Assembly (NCBI GenBank): GCA_030685235.1
Contig: MU839256.1
Span: 1 to 64,000 of the forward strand
Length of the DNA stretch: 64,000 bases
Direction of reading: 5' to 3'
Source of the DNA: Copromyces sp. CBS 386.78
Taxonomy: Eukaryota > Ascomycota > Sordariomycetes > Sordariales > Sordariaceae
A program made the position numbers and the translations under genes. Positions 1 to 13,299 of this stretch are shown in pieces (position 1 is the stretch's first letter; each line of letters begins with the position of its first letter). Under the pieces are notes generated by a model, which had not been told where the DNA came from, did not search any database, and saw nothing but the letters and a program-made list of their open reading frames with translations.

Positions 1-1973
1 ACGTTTGGCACGTGCAATCTGTTTCTCGGTCTTATCTTCGATATTTCGTTTCATATCATCGATTAGCGTAAAGCTCTGCGTGACGGCGGCGACAACGGTG
101 CTGTTACCTATGTTGAAATAATGATTAGCTTGCTGTAGATTGTATGGGGAGGGTTATAGTCAATTATCTTACCGCTAATGATATTGCCTTTGAATGAACG
201 GTTTGCTGACTCGACTGGGGATGTAGTGCGGTGACCAAAGTTTAGTCTCTCATTGACGTAACAGGTAGCCCACTCCTCCTTCAACACCATATACGTTTCT
301 TTGAGATACGAGATAATTGCCGTTTACTATGAAAAGAAAGTGCAGAGTCTCTCCCAGTTGGTGTTGAAAGCTTCTTCTATATACGCGTAACATGTGTGCT
401 TCCAGAGCTCGTAAAAACCAGACCGTGAATACTCTACAGTATCAGGGATAGGTTCCAGCACATCTATGCCATCTGCCAGTCGATTCAGACTGGAGACCAC
501 CTGCAGATCTTCCTCGTCAAGCTCCTCCAAACTCGTTGCATTGCTGGGAGTCGCTGCCTGGGCTGGCTGGGCAGCTGGTTGGGTGGATGCTGGTGTCGAT
601 GCCGATATCTCTTGCTGTACCCGTGCAGCTAACTGGGCGGCATGAGCATTAGTGACCTGGATGGCTGCCTGTTTATCCCACTTTCGTTTAATGTATAAAA
701 CCACGTTCTTATTGACGTAGAAGATGCAGAGCTGAGGCTTCGCTTCTGGGTAGACCCGCTTAACGGCTGCTCGCATTGCTGTATCGTAGTCTGTAATCGT
801 CACTTTGGGCTTATTAGCGTGAATAGCTTCACGACGAGCATTAACTTGGTCTATCAACCAGTCAAATCCCTCTTGCCGTTCGTTATCGACTAAGCCAAAG
901 CCACAGCTAAAGGCGTGCCCAACACCAGTCATGCCAATGACCTGGAAAAACGCCAGGCCTTTATTATTGGTTTTGTACGTGTTATCGTACATTTGGACCC
1001 AGGGATTTTCCTTCCACATTTGCTCTCCCCATAGATTACTCCAGAAGAGCGCAGTTGGCTTAGTCTCTTCAACATCCTGCCAGTTGACCTCAAAGTAGAC
1101 CCCACGCTCGTTGAGTAGCTTCATGGTTTGCTGGAAGGGAGTGTACCCAGCTTCTGCATCCTTCTTGAGCCTATAGCGAAGGTTAACGAGCTGACGGCTG
1201 GTAAAGTGGAGGTCTAGGAACCGTTAGCGCAACTCGCGAGCAATTTTACGATTAGGCATGCCCGGTCTGTTGATATATGTGGCCACTAGAGCCTTGTGCT
1301 CAGCTTTGAAGGTTGAATGGACTAATGGCTTTTTAGTGGGCAAATGGCTGTGACTTTCATGGCCTTCTCGAAGTTCGAAGGTCCACCTCCTGTCGTTGTG
1401 TGGTAGAGCTTTGGCATACCCGTACTACGGGCATCCCTGTTTAGCTGTTGATGTTGAACGGGAGTGGTTATCTGCCTTGCGAAGGGGACCAACCGAGCAT
1501 ACGATTTCGCAACGTGCGTATCCAAATCCCTTAACTAAGGTAGTAGAGCGACCTTTTACAACACTATACCCAAGCCTATGTGACTAAGATTAGACCGCTG
1601 TTATTAGCTGGTCGAGAGTGTTGTACTGCGTATTAAAAATAGGGTGATCGCTGTGTTCGTGACAGCGGGTAGGGGCCTGGTCGGGAAGCTCGTCGTCGTT
1701 ATCGATCTCTATGGGGTCGTCGTTACTGATTTCGATGAGCTGCGCTGACGTAGGCTCAACGGTATGAGGTACCTGGGTATTGGGCGCAGAAGTACTGGTT
1801 TTAGAGGTATCTTGTACGAAGGTAGGTAGGTTGGGGGGATTGGGGTTGACGCTGGGGTCGAGGAGCGCGGGGTCGATGTTTTCATTTGCGCCACGGTCGC
1901 GCGCGCCCGTCGGGTCAGCCATCTGCAGCATCACGGTTAGCTGGAAAAACGCATAGAAAAATTGATGGATCAT
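1..1973 (-). pseudogene. Decayed MULE-type transposase, cut by window edge
   Basis: One minus-strand frame can be followed from an ATG near 1919 (or the upstream open frame at 1973) to about 130, interrupted by stops at 1590-1592, 1584-1586, 1425-1427, 1224-1226 and a TAG-TAA pair at 324-329. In order it reads: an acidic Ser/Pro N-terminus, a FAR1-like DNA-binding stretch (ending around NDRRWTFELREGHESHSHLP, 1332-1392), then the MULE transposase core. The core has a DNTYKTN block near 985 (first Asp), TDYDTAMRAA near 790 (second Asp) and the Cys-x-x-His region at 717-731, where the His codon reads TAC (Tyr). A frame change around 110-150 follows the last block. The stops and the His-to-Tyr change all fit C-to-T in a CpA context, so light RIP is a good explanation. 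The family call is firm; the element's left end lies outside the window. Confidence 0.85.
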
Positions 1974-2379
1974 TTCTTACTATTGACCAAATGCAAGCGC
2001 CTTGTTTACTTGGCGATGCGACGTGCTGGTGTTGAGGTGGATTGATTGACTGACTGCGATGTGGTGATGTGTGCGGTGGTGGTTTGGTGCAGAAAGGAAG
2101 CAAGGTATAGATGCTAGAAAACGACCAAGCTAGACTAGCTAGTCTAGCCTAGTCTGGGCGCCCAGACCAGAGGTGGCCAGTGCAGTACGACTGCACGGGT
2201 CTGGGCGCGTAATGGCTTGAAATCTGGGTCTTGGCGGTCCAAAGTGGGGAGGGAGCGGGAGCTAATGTGCGCTAAAGTACGCTAAGGGGAGGCTAATGGA
2301 TGCGTGTGAGATTATTGGTCCAAAAAAAAATTAAAGTGGGGGAGCAGTGTATGAAGACATTGAGGGCAGTGCGAAAAGA
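1974..2379. other. Non-coding flank with three adjacent palindromes
   Basis: This is GC-moderate DNA with no reading frame. It holds three consecutive perfect hairpins: TAGACTAGCTAGTCTA (2131-2146), TCTGGGCGCCCAGA (2153-2166) and GTGCAGTACGACTGCAC (2180-2196). A decamer GTCTGGGCGC recurs at 2152 and 2199. It probably belongs to the subterminal part of the MULE, but no terminal inverted repeat partner is visible because the other end is off the window. AT content jumps at about 2380. Confidence 0.5.
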
Positions 2380-4624
2380 CTTTCTCATAATGAAAGAGGG
2401 TATTAGCTACTTAGTAATTAATCGCAATATAACGAAAAAGAGGTATATTATAATATAATAAAAGAGAGGTATAGTCGTAGTACGACGAAATTAATCGCGG
2501 GCTCGTTGGAAATACTTACAACGGCGGCGATAATTTGAATTTGAAGTTTATAAATATACGCGCGCAGCGTAATAGATAGGTATAATTAACTATTATAGGT
2601 ACAATACGAAAGTAGGGGGTAAATATAATAAATATAATTGTACGAAGAAGGAAAGAAGGAGGAGGGAGGAGTGTAGGCTAGATATAGGGTATGGTTGTAC
2701 CGTACTCTAAATTTAGGACCGAGGTCTACTAGTATATATATACGTTCCTATTGGCTAATAGCCAATGGATTCGATGGCAGTGCCAATCGTGTACGCAATA
2801 CTAGTGCCCAGTTATAGGCTAATCCTGTGATATGTATTTAATTACGCGTAGAGGCTTAATTAAGTAGCTACTTCGTAGAGAAAATAGGATTTTATTATTA
2901 AATTAGAGGAAGTACGGATTTAATTATTAAATAGTATTTCCTTAAATTTAATTTTATTATTTACGTATATAATTACCGGTATATATAAAAATTATTATAT
3001 TTCCTTGATTAATAATAAATATTCTACATTTATTTTTATCGATTGATTTTTTATTAAGAAATATAATTTTCCCCGTTTCCGACTACTCCGCTTTAAAAAG
3101 CTAATATTTATAAATAAGAATATTAAGGGTATTATTAGCGAAGGGGTAAAAGGACGGCTATAGATAGGTTACTATAAAGAAGTAATTACTTTTTTAATAT
3201 ACAATTTCTTTAGTAAATATTTCGTTATTTTAAATTTCCTTTAGATAAAATTCTATAAACCTTATATCGATTATAAGAAAAGCGGTATATAGTTTAATTA
3301 TCCGGGTTATAGAGATTGTTATTTACCGATAGGGCTTTTTAACGATTAAATAGAGGCGCTACGGGTATTCTTTAATTTAGTTTCTATAATAATAATTTAT
3401 ATTTATAAGAGACCGTCCCCCTTTCCCTCCTCGCTTTAAGAAAATACTATTTATATTATCCTTGGGGGCTATTTCTATAAAGAGAAGGCTTTTATCCTTA
3501 AGGGCTATTTTTATAAGGAAGAGGTTTAGGACGAAGAAATTGAAAATTAGTTCGTTAAATTTCCCCGATTTATCAATAGGGGATTTAAAGAACGGACTTT
3601 TATATTTCCCGTATTTAGAAATAATAACAGTAAAGAACGGACTTCCGCGCCCATATTTAAAGATAAAGAGGATATAGAGCGGCTTTTTACGGTTATTGAA
3701 AAGGCGTTATTATTAATTCCGTTTAGGGCTTTTATTATCTATTACGTAGGGGCGAAAATTTAGAATATTATAAGAATTATTATAATATTCATAAATATTA
3801 GGAGGGACGTATAATATAAACCCTATATTAAAGTAAGCAGGAAATACGTATTAATTAAGTCCTATCGGACGTTAATATAGACGAATATATTAATTTACAA
3901 TAAAATTAATTTTATTAATATTTACGAATTCAACGTAACTACGTTCAATTTTATTTGCGAAAAGTATTAATTTTAATTATACATAACGAATTATATTAAA
4001 TTAAAAAGGTTCGCGAATATTTCGGAAGTTCGAAAAATAGATTTCGATTATAAGACGGCGGAAAATATTATTAAAGGAAGAAGGGAAAAATATAAGAAAA
4101 CCTTCCCGCTATCCCTCTATAATTTTATCGATAATATAATAAGTAAATACAGATTAGAAATAAAACGAAAAATAATAATTATAACGAAGGCTATTATACT
4201 AATAGGCGACTTCGCTAAAAATACGCCGCTTTACGAAGAAATAATTTAATATATTTATTTTACTAAAATTATAGAGGAGGATATATAAAAATTCTACGAG
4301 AAAGCGGATAGGCCGTAAAAGATATAGGAGGAAATTAGTAAAATATTACTAGATTATTACTACCTATATATTAATGCGTTCTTACCCATTTTAATCGATA
4401 AATTTCTTCCTTATAGGTCTTATAATTATAGGATTAAACTTAAAGATAGAGAATAAGCGCTATACGTTAAACTTCGACTAATATTATTTATTAAAGCTAT
4501 TATTATTAAAAAATAGATCGACAAAAATTTTAAAAAGAAATTTATCCGGCCTTCTTAATCCGCTTCCGCTATACCTATCTTACTAATTAATAAATTAGGC
4601 AGCGGAGTCCGTATTTACATAGAC
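2380..4624 (+). mobile_element. Outer Ty3/gypsy retroelement, 5' part (RIP-mutated)
   Basis: The stretch is very AT-rich with stops in all frames. The plus strand still reads as retroelement polyprotein: protease/linker-like text from about 3400, and the N-terminal part of a gypsy reverse transcriptase from about 4340, including an IRPS-like block near 4545 and an AIPILLINKLGSGVRIYIDY block ending at 4624. The text resumes at 16013 (RGVNNI...), so this half is separated from its other half by the inner element. No 5' LTR matching the candidate 3' LTR at 19872 was found, so the left boundary is approximate and the 5' end may be truncated. Confidence 0.8.
4620..4624. repeat. 5-bp target site duplication, left copy
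   Basis: TAGAC directly precedes the 5' LTR of the inner element and recurs directly after its 3' LTR at 16008-16012. Five bases is the usual size for Ty3/gypsy integrases. Confidence 0.92.
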
Positions 4625-4971
4625 TATTATGGGAATTCTGGGCAGATGCCCGGATGACCCGCTCTATCTTAGCATGCGCTCATCTGAGCGGTCCATACCA
4701 TATAAGAGTGCTCTCCAGTCAATCCTTCGTTAAAGTTAACTAGATTATCAATTTATATTATATTAACCTAACGTTTACTTTACTTATACTCTATAAAATC
4801 GTATATAAGGTTCCAAGTTAAGGCTCTCGTCAATAATTATCTTACGCTTCCTTTAATAATACTATCGTTTATTGTTACGCATTATTATTCTATTTAATAA
4901 TTAATCGTACTCTTTACCTATTATTATTATTATCCTATAGTATTATTTATAAAAACTCTCTTTACGTAATA
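4625..4971 (+). repeat. 5' LTR of inner element
   Basis: It is 347 bp and aligns end to end with 15661-16007 without an obvious net length difference. It starts TATTATGGGAATTCTGGG (ancestral TGTT, TG mutated to TA) and ends ACGTAATA, where the 3' copy keeps GCGTAACA. A primer-binding site would begin within a few bases of 4972. The sequence there (AATAGTACTTAC) is too altered to name the primer tRNA. Confidence 0.93.
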
Positions 4972-4999
4972 AATAGTACTTACAACTCAATTTAAACTA

Positions 5000-7900
5000 A
5001 CCTCATCATCCCTTCTCTTCCTTTCGAAAAAGGGGGAAATTGCCTTATAACAATTTTAATAACGATTTATTAAATTTATCGCTATTTATTCGATTTATTC
5101 AAATTAACCTCTTTAACGTAAAACCCTTTCAAATAGTACCTTTACCCCCTTCTTCTCTACGCACTTTATTTTATCCAAATTTAACGGTTAGCCTTTAAAA
5201 TAGTCGAAAATAATAACGAATTTAAGTTGGCTAATAAGCTATAAGATAGTTAAATTACTTATAAAGTTCGTCAAATTTACTAATTCGTCGTCGAAGAACC
5301 TTAAATTTACTACGAAGAATATTTTACTTTAATAATTAGTAATTTCATTGTTAAAATTATATAACTTTACCTTAAAGAAGACGGCTATATTGGAATTAAC
5401 GAAAATTAACTTAAAAAATTCGCTATTAATAATTATAATAAAGGTTAGGTCGTTAATATTAATATAATCGATAAAAATGTAATGTTCGTCCTACGTAAAT
5501 ATTGTAATTTAATTAATAATTATCCAATCCCGATCTATTAAACTTAGCCCTTCGGAAAATAAAATAAAATATTTATATAATTAAAGAAGAAATATTAGTA
5601 AACTTTTTATATAAATTTAAAAAAAATACGTAAATAGGCAAAAGATATTATAAAAATAGAAATAAATTAGGTTTAACCGCCGTCTCCCCCGCCTATTTTT
5701 CGCAATACGGGTAAAGATATCGTTAATCTTACCGCTAACGTACTTATTCCTAAGAGTATAAAAGCTTCTTCGGTCGCTAATTCCTATAATCCTAACGATT
5801 TAGACTTTTCTAATACAATTAAAATAATTAATATACTGCTATTCCCGCCAATTCTAATTAAAGTTTCTATTATTATAACCAATATACTACCCGTTTAATT
5901 AATTGAAATTTATATTTACTAACTAATTTTAATTAAAGCTTTTATTATTATAGCCGATGTATTACCTATTTAATCGGTCGAAATTCACGTTCGTCTGTTA
6001 TTACTTACCGAATTTATTGTCTTCTAAATAAATTTGGTAATAAATATTACTACCGCCCTTATTGAAAAGCTTACTATAAATCCTATTATAAAGGGCTTCG
6101 TAAATATAGCGTAAATAGAAGCGCTAATTCGGTTCGTATAAAAGTAGTAGCAAAATTGGTCAAATTAATTACTGGAACCTATAATAGCCGCTAAATTTCT
6201 TATTTATTTCGTTAATCCTATTTAAAATACTTTATGCCTTACTGAAAACGTTGTAAAGTTAAGGTTTAGTTTTATAGCTCCTTTAGCCGTATAGCGGTAT
6301 CCTAATTAATTAATTAATAATATAATAGTAAACTGGCTTTAATGCGTTAGTATTGTCGGTCCTACTATAAATTTTATTATAATTAATATTAGGGATCCTT
6401 AGGACGTTACTAATATTATATATTATATAAAGAATCTCCGGATGGATTATATTAACCGTCGACCCTTAATTACCGATTCCAATTTTCTATCCGCTTATTT
6501 ATATATTAATAATCTCTTACCGGTCGTTAAATGTATTAAGTTAATCTTTAAAAATATTATTAATAATAATTTAATTCTTAAAGAAATTACTAAATAAAAT
6601 TAATAGCCCGTTAATAATAATAAAACTGAAAAATAATGCCGTTAAATTAAATAATGTACCCGTTTTATTAAATAAATTAATTAAATTCAATTAAATTAAA
6701 AAACGCTAATTTAAGCGTTAAAGGTTCCTACTCAACTTACTCCTATTTAGACCCCTTTAATTCAATTCCCGTTAATTTAACTTACTAACGGTCAATTTAT
6801 TTCTATTTAGTAAGGTCCCCTTCCATTGCGCCCTAATAATCATTAAAATACTCCCCCCGATAATAAATAACGTACTTTAATATACTTCGCCGATAATTCT
6901 TCTAATATTTCCTACCGGTTTAAAAAAGTTAATAGTAATAATACTATATTGGAAAACGCTATTCTCCTTAATAGTATATTTAATAATCTTTATACTTGTA
7001 TCGCTGAATTTAAAGAGCGCGAAAACGGAAAGTTAATTATTCCTATTATTATTATCGATAATAAATAAATTTAATAAAAGCTTTTTAACGTTAGTATATT
7101 CTACCCTAACGCCCCTAAAAATAAAAAACGCTATAATATATATACGGATAGTAAAATTAATATTTTTATTAATTGTTATTTATTTACTAATTCGTTCGAA
7201 AATTCGACTTTAATCTATACCGAACGACGTAAAGTAATTATTAATAATTTCTAATATTTATTATATAGTATTACCCTTTTTTAATAGATAAGTATACTAT
7301 CCTAGGGTAAATGTATTAAATTTAATAGTAATTTAACCAAAATTATTAAAACTCTTTACCGTATCTTCGGGATTAAACTTAATTAAATATAAAAGTAGTT
7401 CGATACTTACCGTTTTACTATTAAATTTAATAAGAAGGGCAATTTAACGTTATATAATTTTTTTATAAAATTATTTAAATATATATAATTATAAAGTAAT
7501 TTAATTAATTTTTAATTATATATTCGTTTTTAAAATAGTTTATATCCTAAATTAAAATCCTATTACGCTAAATTTACTTTCGAATATATTTTTAAATAAT
7601 ATATTAATAACGTTAAAAAAAAGCTAATTCAATTCGAAGTAAATTTATCGATTTCGCTAAAGGTCCTTACTTAATTTACTTTGCTCTTAATAATAGCCCT
7701 AAAAACGTAATTAAATTTAATATTATAATAATTGCTTATATTAGTTTTTAGAGCGAAAATAAAAGGTTCTACAAAAAGGATTTTTTTCTAAATAAAAATT
7801 ATTTTGCCGAAAGGAGCCGCCCCGAAGGCCCGTTCCGTAAGTTTAATAGTAATTTTAATAAATAAGGTAACAGTAACCCGGGTAACCGTTATTATCGCAT

Positions 7901-8200
7901 TAGGAAAAGGTTCGGCAAATATCGTATATTTTAAAACGGTTATTATACTTATATTAATAGTATTACCGTTTTTGAAAATAAACCTAAAATAAAGGATAAA
8001 ATAAATTACTTACAAAATTAAAATTACCTTTTTATAAGTAATTTTAAAAAGGAGGTAATTAAATCTAATATAAATAATTCCGCTATTAAATATAATAATA
8101 CTTCTTCTATTTACTTTATTAATTCCCCTATTCTTTATATTAATATATTTAATAATATATTTTAGGCTTCCGTAGTTTAAACGTTAAATTTTATAATTCC
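5000..8200 (+). pseudogene. Decayed gag-like region of inner element
   Basis: Plus-strand text is readable in patches but riddled with TAA/TAG. Around 5700-6150 it reads as a Pro/Val/Ile-rich repeat (units of roughly 30 residues with LFPPILIKVSIIITNILP- and LILIKAFIIIADVLPI-like phrases). From about 6900 to 7700 it reads as a globular gag-like segment, and near 7810-7980 as a basic stretch in the place where a zinc knuckle would lie. No intact motif is left. The assignment rests on position ahead of the protease and on composition, so it is tentative in detail. Confidence 0.5.
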
Positions 8201-8649
8201 GGCTATTATTATTAATATTAAACCCGTTACAAGTACCGAATATAATAACGTTAACGGATCTTTATCGTTAAATCTATCATCCGATTACAATTTTACCGCA
8301 ATTCTTAAACGTTTAAAAATAGCCCAAGCGTTTTATAGATCGTCTAATCCCCTATTTAAAATTAAAAATATATCGCTCAAAATATTCTAAAAGGCTTTAA
8401 ATAAAAGTAGAAAGGCAAAAGAAATAATTATTATATTAAGATTACCTACTTTAGCGGATAGACAGAAGTTAAAATTATCGGAAATATAGTATAAAAGTTA
8501 ATATACGCTATTAGTATTTACGAAAGGATAAACGATTAAAACTATTACGGATATTACTACTAAAAACGGAACCCTAAATCTAAGGAAGGCTATATCGTAC
8601 TTAAAGGTTAATATTAAACCGAACCTAAATATACTTTTAATAATAATTT

Positions 8650-11600
8650 ATTTTAATTTTAAGTATTCTTCTATAGTAGTAAATCGGGCGTTTATTAAAA
8701 AGTTTTCTCTAAATATTTAATATACTATATTCCCGCCGAACGTTATAAATAATATTAATTCTAAAACGGTTATTAATACTATAGCCGAATTTAACTTCTA
8801 TATAGAAAGAAAGATTAATAATATTAAAATGAACAGCTACTTCTAAATTTCTATATTAATTATTAAAGAGCTTAGCCCGAATATATTACTAAGAACGGAC
8901 TTTCTTTATAACTATAATATTAAACTTAATTTCAATACTGTTCTCTATTCATTTAAATCCGTATTTAATATAAAAGTATAAGGAGAAATTTTTTCTAAGA
9001 GGGATAAATTAAAAAATAATACTCTCGTCGCTAAAATTTTCGCTAAATAAAATACCGTCCTTCTAACTTACTGCTCTAATATTCTCCTAATTCGGTATAA
9101 CGCCTAATTTAATAATTAACGCTTCTTAAATAAACGTCCTACTTATAATTTTTATATTCAATTACCCAGTCTATTAAATATTATAATTAATAATAAAACC
9201 CTTAAAATAATTCCGTATTTAAATTAATTTAATAATAATCTTTTTATTCCCGTAAATATTTATATCAATATAATTATACGCCCGTCGCCTAAAATTACTA
9301 AAACGATTATATTTTTTAATATATTTAACGTAACCTATTTGGCCGCTAAAATCCAAATTAACCTCTCCCCTAAATAATACGCTATATATATTAATTAAAG
9401 TACCGAAGACGATAAGGAAGTAGCTATTCGGAAAGAGGCTTTTAGCATTTTATTATATAAATTAAATAAGTTTAACAATATCGAATCTATCCCCTCCGAA
9501 GTAAATATTAATATTTATAATACTAACCCCGATTTTACTTAATAAATAAAGAGCCTCCTAAATAAGTACGTCGATATTTTTAAAAATAGGAGGATCGTTC
9601 TAATAAAGGAGGAGGATAAAATATATATAAATTTCGTTGAAAAATAGTAAAACTAATGGAGGATAATTAAATTTTACTTATTTGGAGCTAGAGACCGCGA
9701 ATTCCTTAATAAAGAATACGATAAATTATATATATAGGGCAAGATAGTATTTATATTACAGCCTATTCTTATTATATACTTTATCTTTATTATATAATAA
9801 AAGGTTAATAACGTCGAAAAAGGCCGAATAGTCGTTAATTTTCGCCCTTTAAATAGTATTACTATATTAGACGTCTATTTATTACCTAATTAAAAAAATA
9901 TAATTAATAGAATAATCGGTAAAAAATTCTTTATTATTTATAATATAACTAATTTTTTTTATTAATTACTTATTTTCATACTCTATTATAATTATATAAT
10001 AGTAATTAATTTTCGCGGGCTAAAATAGTTTAACATTATATTAATAGGCTTTAAGAATTCGTTTACATTCGTATAACGTTTTATAGACCGGTTATTCTTC
10101 GACTATTACTTATTCGTATATATTTATATTAATAATATTATTATTTTTAATAATATTAAAGAAAAGTATTTAGAATACGTTAATATAGTAATAACATTCT
10201 TTAATAAGTACCGCATTTATATTAGCGCTAATAAATTATTTATAGTTTTCCCGTCCGTTTAATTATTCGGTAGTATCGTAAACAGTTAAAGTCGTTAACG
10301 TATTAAAGATTATATTAAAGCGTTTCAAAAATTTAATTTCCTTAATACGTTAAATACTTTAGAGACCTATCTAAAGATAGCTAATTAATTACGCCAAAGA
10401 ATATTATAGTTCGCTATAAAAGAAGAATTATTCAATTGTAAAAAAACGGAATTATTAAAACGAATATAAAAATCGGGAGATTTAAAGCCGGGAACGATAA
10501 AATAAGCGAAGAAGGTCTATACTTCTAAAATTAAATTTAAATCTACTAAGGAGGAGTTCGAAGCCTTTTATAGTATATAGGAAAATTTATATAATTAAGT
10601 ATATTTATATTATTATATTAAAATAGACGTATTATTTATTAAAATTAACGCTAACGGTACTGTTTATAGTATATACGTCTTTTAGTTCAAATATAAATAG
10701 GACGGCGAATTTATCCCTAATATAAATAAAATCCCGTTAATAATAATTAAGCTTATCTATTTCCTATTAAAATTAACGACCTTAATAAAGAAGAAATACG
10801 GTTTAATAGAGGTAGAAATCGCTACTATCATTTAGGTACTACGAAAATTGCGGAAAATCATTTAATCTAATATTCGACCCGTAAATATTATTATAAATTA
10901 CACCTCTATTACTAGTATTATTAAATATACGTTATTAAAAATAATAGATTTAATAAAAATAAACCCTAAGCTCGCTAATACTACTAATTAAGTATTATAA
11001 TTCAATTTAAATATTTTTTATATTCTAAAGCCTTTAAATATTATACCTAATACCTTATTAAGGCTGCCTACAGTTAAAGCCGCTAATAATAACAATCTAT
11101 CTAACGAATTTACTAATATTTAATCCTATTTTAATTATTTAAAAAACTTTAACGTATTCTCCTTTACATATATAAAAGTCTCCCTAAATATTCGGATAAT
11201 TTTACTAATTATCGCTCTAATTTTTAAATAAATATTCGTAGATATTTATCCCTCCAATTTAAAATATAGTAGAATATTACAATTAATTACGAACGCTAAC
11301 GCTCTAAATTATATATATATACGCCGCTTAAATAAGAGGCACAATTTTCTAATTGGTCCTTACGTCTTTAACGACGGCCTTCTCTTTTATATCGATTATT
11401 TAAACGAAAGACGCCTATATATCCTTCGCACTTATATACAAAAAATATTAGAGCTAGTTTACGACGAAAAATACTATTTTAATATTAATCGTATAATAGT
11501 AAATTTATTACAATTTCATATAAAACGCAAGACCTAAATAATTAAAGAATATATTAAGTACTACGAAGTATATTATTAAAATTAATAAGACTAATAACCA

Positions 11601-12780
11601 ATATCCGGCGAATTAATATTAATCCGGACGTTTCCACGGCCCTATTATATAATTACAATAGATTTTATCATTAATATACTTATAGTCAAATTTACTAATA
11701 CTATATAATCCTTCCTAAAATTCGACGAACTCGATATTATATATACCGTAACCTATAAACTTAATAAAAAAATCCTATTATTAGCAAGTTATTCAACGTA
11801 TAAAATAAAAGAATAAGTAATTATTTTATTATAAGCTTTATAATATTACAATTAGGGCTTACTAATCGCTATTATTAATAACCGAAATCCAAAATTTATT
11901 TTCGGCATTTAAAAAAATATCTTTAAAGCCTTAATTATTAATCTTCTCTTCTTAACAGCTTACTATACTTAAATTAATAATTAATCTAAACGTATAAATT
12001 AAATAGCCAAAATAATAATCCGTATATAATACGCTACTAATATACTCCTATAAATATTAATACTAGCAGCCCTATAATATAACCTAAATAATATAATATA
12101 ATCTACAATTAGTTTATCCCCCAACTTATTAATATATAAATTTAAACCTCGGGCAGTATTTAATTTATTAATATTAAATATAAAAGAAGCTTTAATTACG
12201 GAATCCCTTACGTTAATCCGTTAAAAGCTCTAATTAGAAATTACAAAATTTATTAATAGAGTTAATATAATTACTAAAGAATAATATAACGTTAAACACT
12301 TACCGGTAATATTCGAAATAAGCGATAAAGTTTACCTTCGGCTAGGTAAAGGCTACTATCTATTAAGTACCTTAAAGAAAAAATTTTCCGCCGAACGGAT
12401 AGGGCCGTATTAAATTTTAGAAAAAGTTAATTCCTTAACCTATAAATTTAATTTACTAAGTACCTAACGTATATACCTAGTTATTTCGGTAGCCTATTTT
12501 TATAAATTAACGCAAAGGCCGGACCCGTTTAATCGGGAAGTATTACTATTAAAGTCCGTTAAAATTAATAATTAAAAGGAATAGAAAATTAAAAACCTAA
12601 TAATAAAGAATTAAAGTCCGTTAAAAGTAAAATATTTAATAAAATAGACCGGATTTTAAAATAAAAATAATATTTAAGGGCCGTATACGGAATTTATTAA
12701 AAATTCGAAGGAAAAAGTAAAGGAATTTAAGAGTGAATACTTATTTAAATTACCGTTTAGGGGTATTCGTAGAAAGATTA
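8650..12780 (+). pseudogene. Decayed gypsy pol: PR-RT-RH-INT-chromodomain
   Basis: The visible order is: an aspartic-protease-like C-terminal motif (LSPNILLRTDFLYNYNIKLN, about 8870-8930), reverse transcriptase (VNFRPLNSITILDVYLLP, about 9831-9885; FKNSFTFV near 10050; active-site block YINN at 10125-10136), a primer-grip region to about 10380, RNase H to about 11200, integrase (TIDFI near 11660, IINNRNPKF near 11870, FKALIINLLFLTAYYT near 11920), and a chromodomain-like end (about 12590-12740). Catalytic Asp codons have become Asn (YxDD to YINN; DRDPKF-type to NRNPKF), which matches G-to-A RIP. The protein is certainly inactive. Confidence 0.88.
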
Positions 12781-13299
12781 TTTAGCGTATTAATTGCTAA
12801 ATAAAGTGCCCGTAGCGTTAAACTTTTCGTTTGGAAAAGGGGAATATTAGAAAATTATAAAAAATTTAGGGTATTTTCTTTTATTATTTATTTTTTCTTC
12901 CGTTTTATTTTATTTTCCTTTTTAATTTTTATAATTAATCTATTAAAATTTCTAAATATTCGTTCAATTGAACGCTTTATCGTACTAGTAAAGTAATTAA
13001 ATTAAATACTATTATTTTCGTTCTATCCTTTTCAAATAACGGTTTAATATAACGTTATATACCCGAATTAAATAGGCGGTAAAGTTTAAAATAAATAATC
13101 CCCGGTAGGCAAATAGGTTATAACCTAAAAATAAAGTTTAAAAGTCTTAATACGTATATAATCCTTTATATAGTATAAATTTATTTCCTCTTTTTTAAAA
13201 ACTTTTTTACTCTATTAATAATATTATTATAATCTACCTTATCCCTACCCTTTATAACTGCCCTACTAAATCCAATTAGTTCTCGCCTAAAAATATAAT

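Noticed and set aside
2380..3400. 5' LTR of the outer gypsy element
   Set aside because: No stretch matches the candidate 3' LTR at 19872 (TATTATAGGCTTAGCC and following); either it is truncated or too mutated to see.
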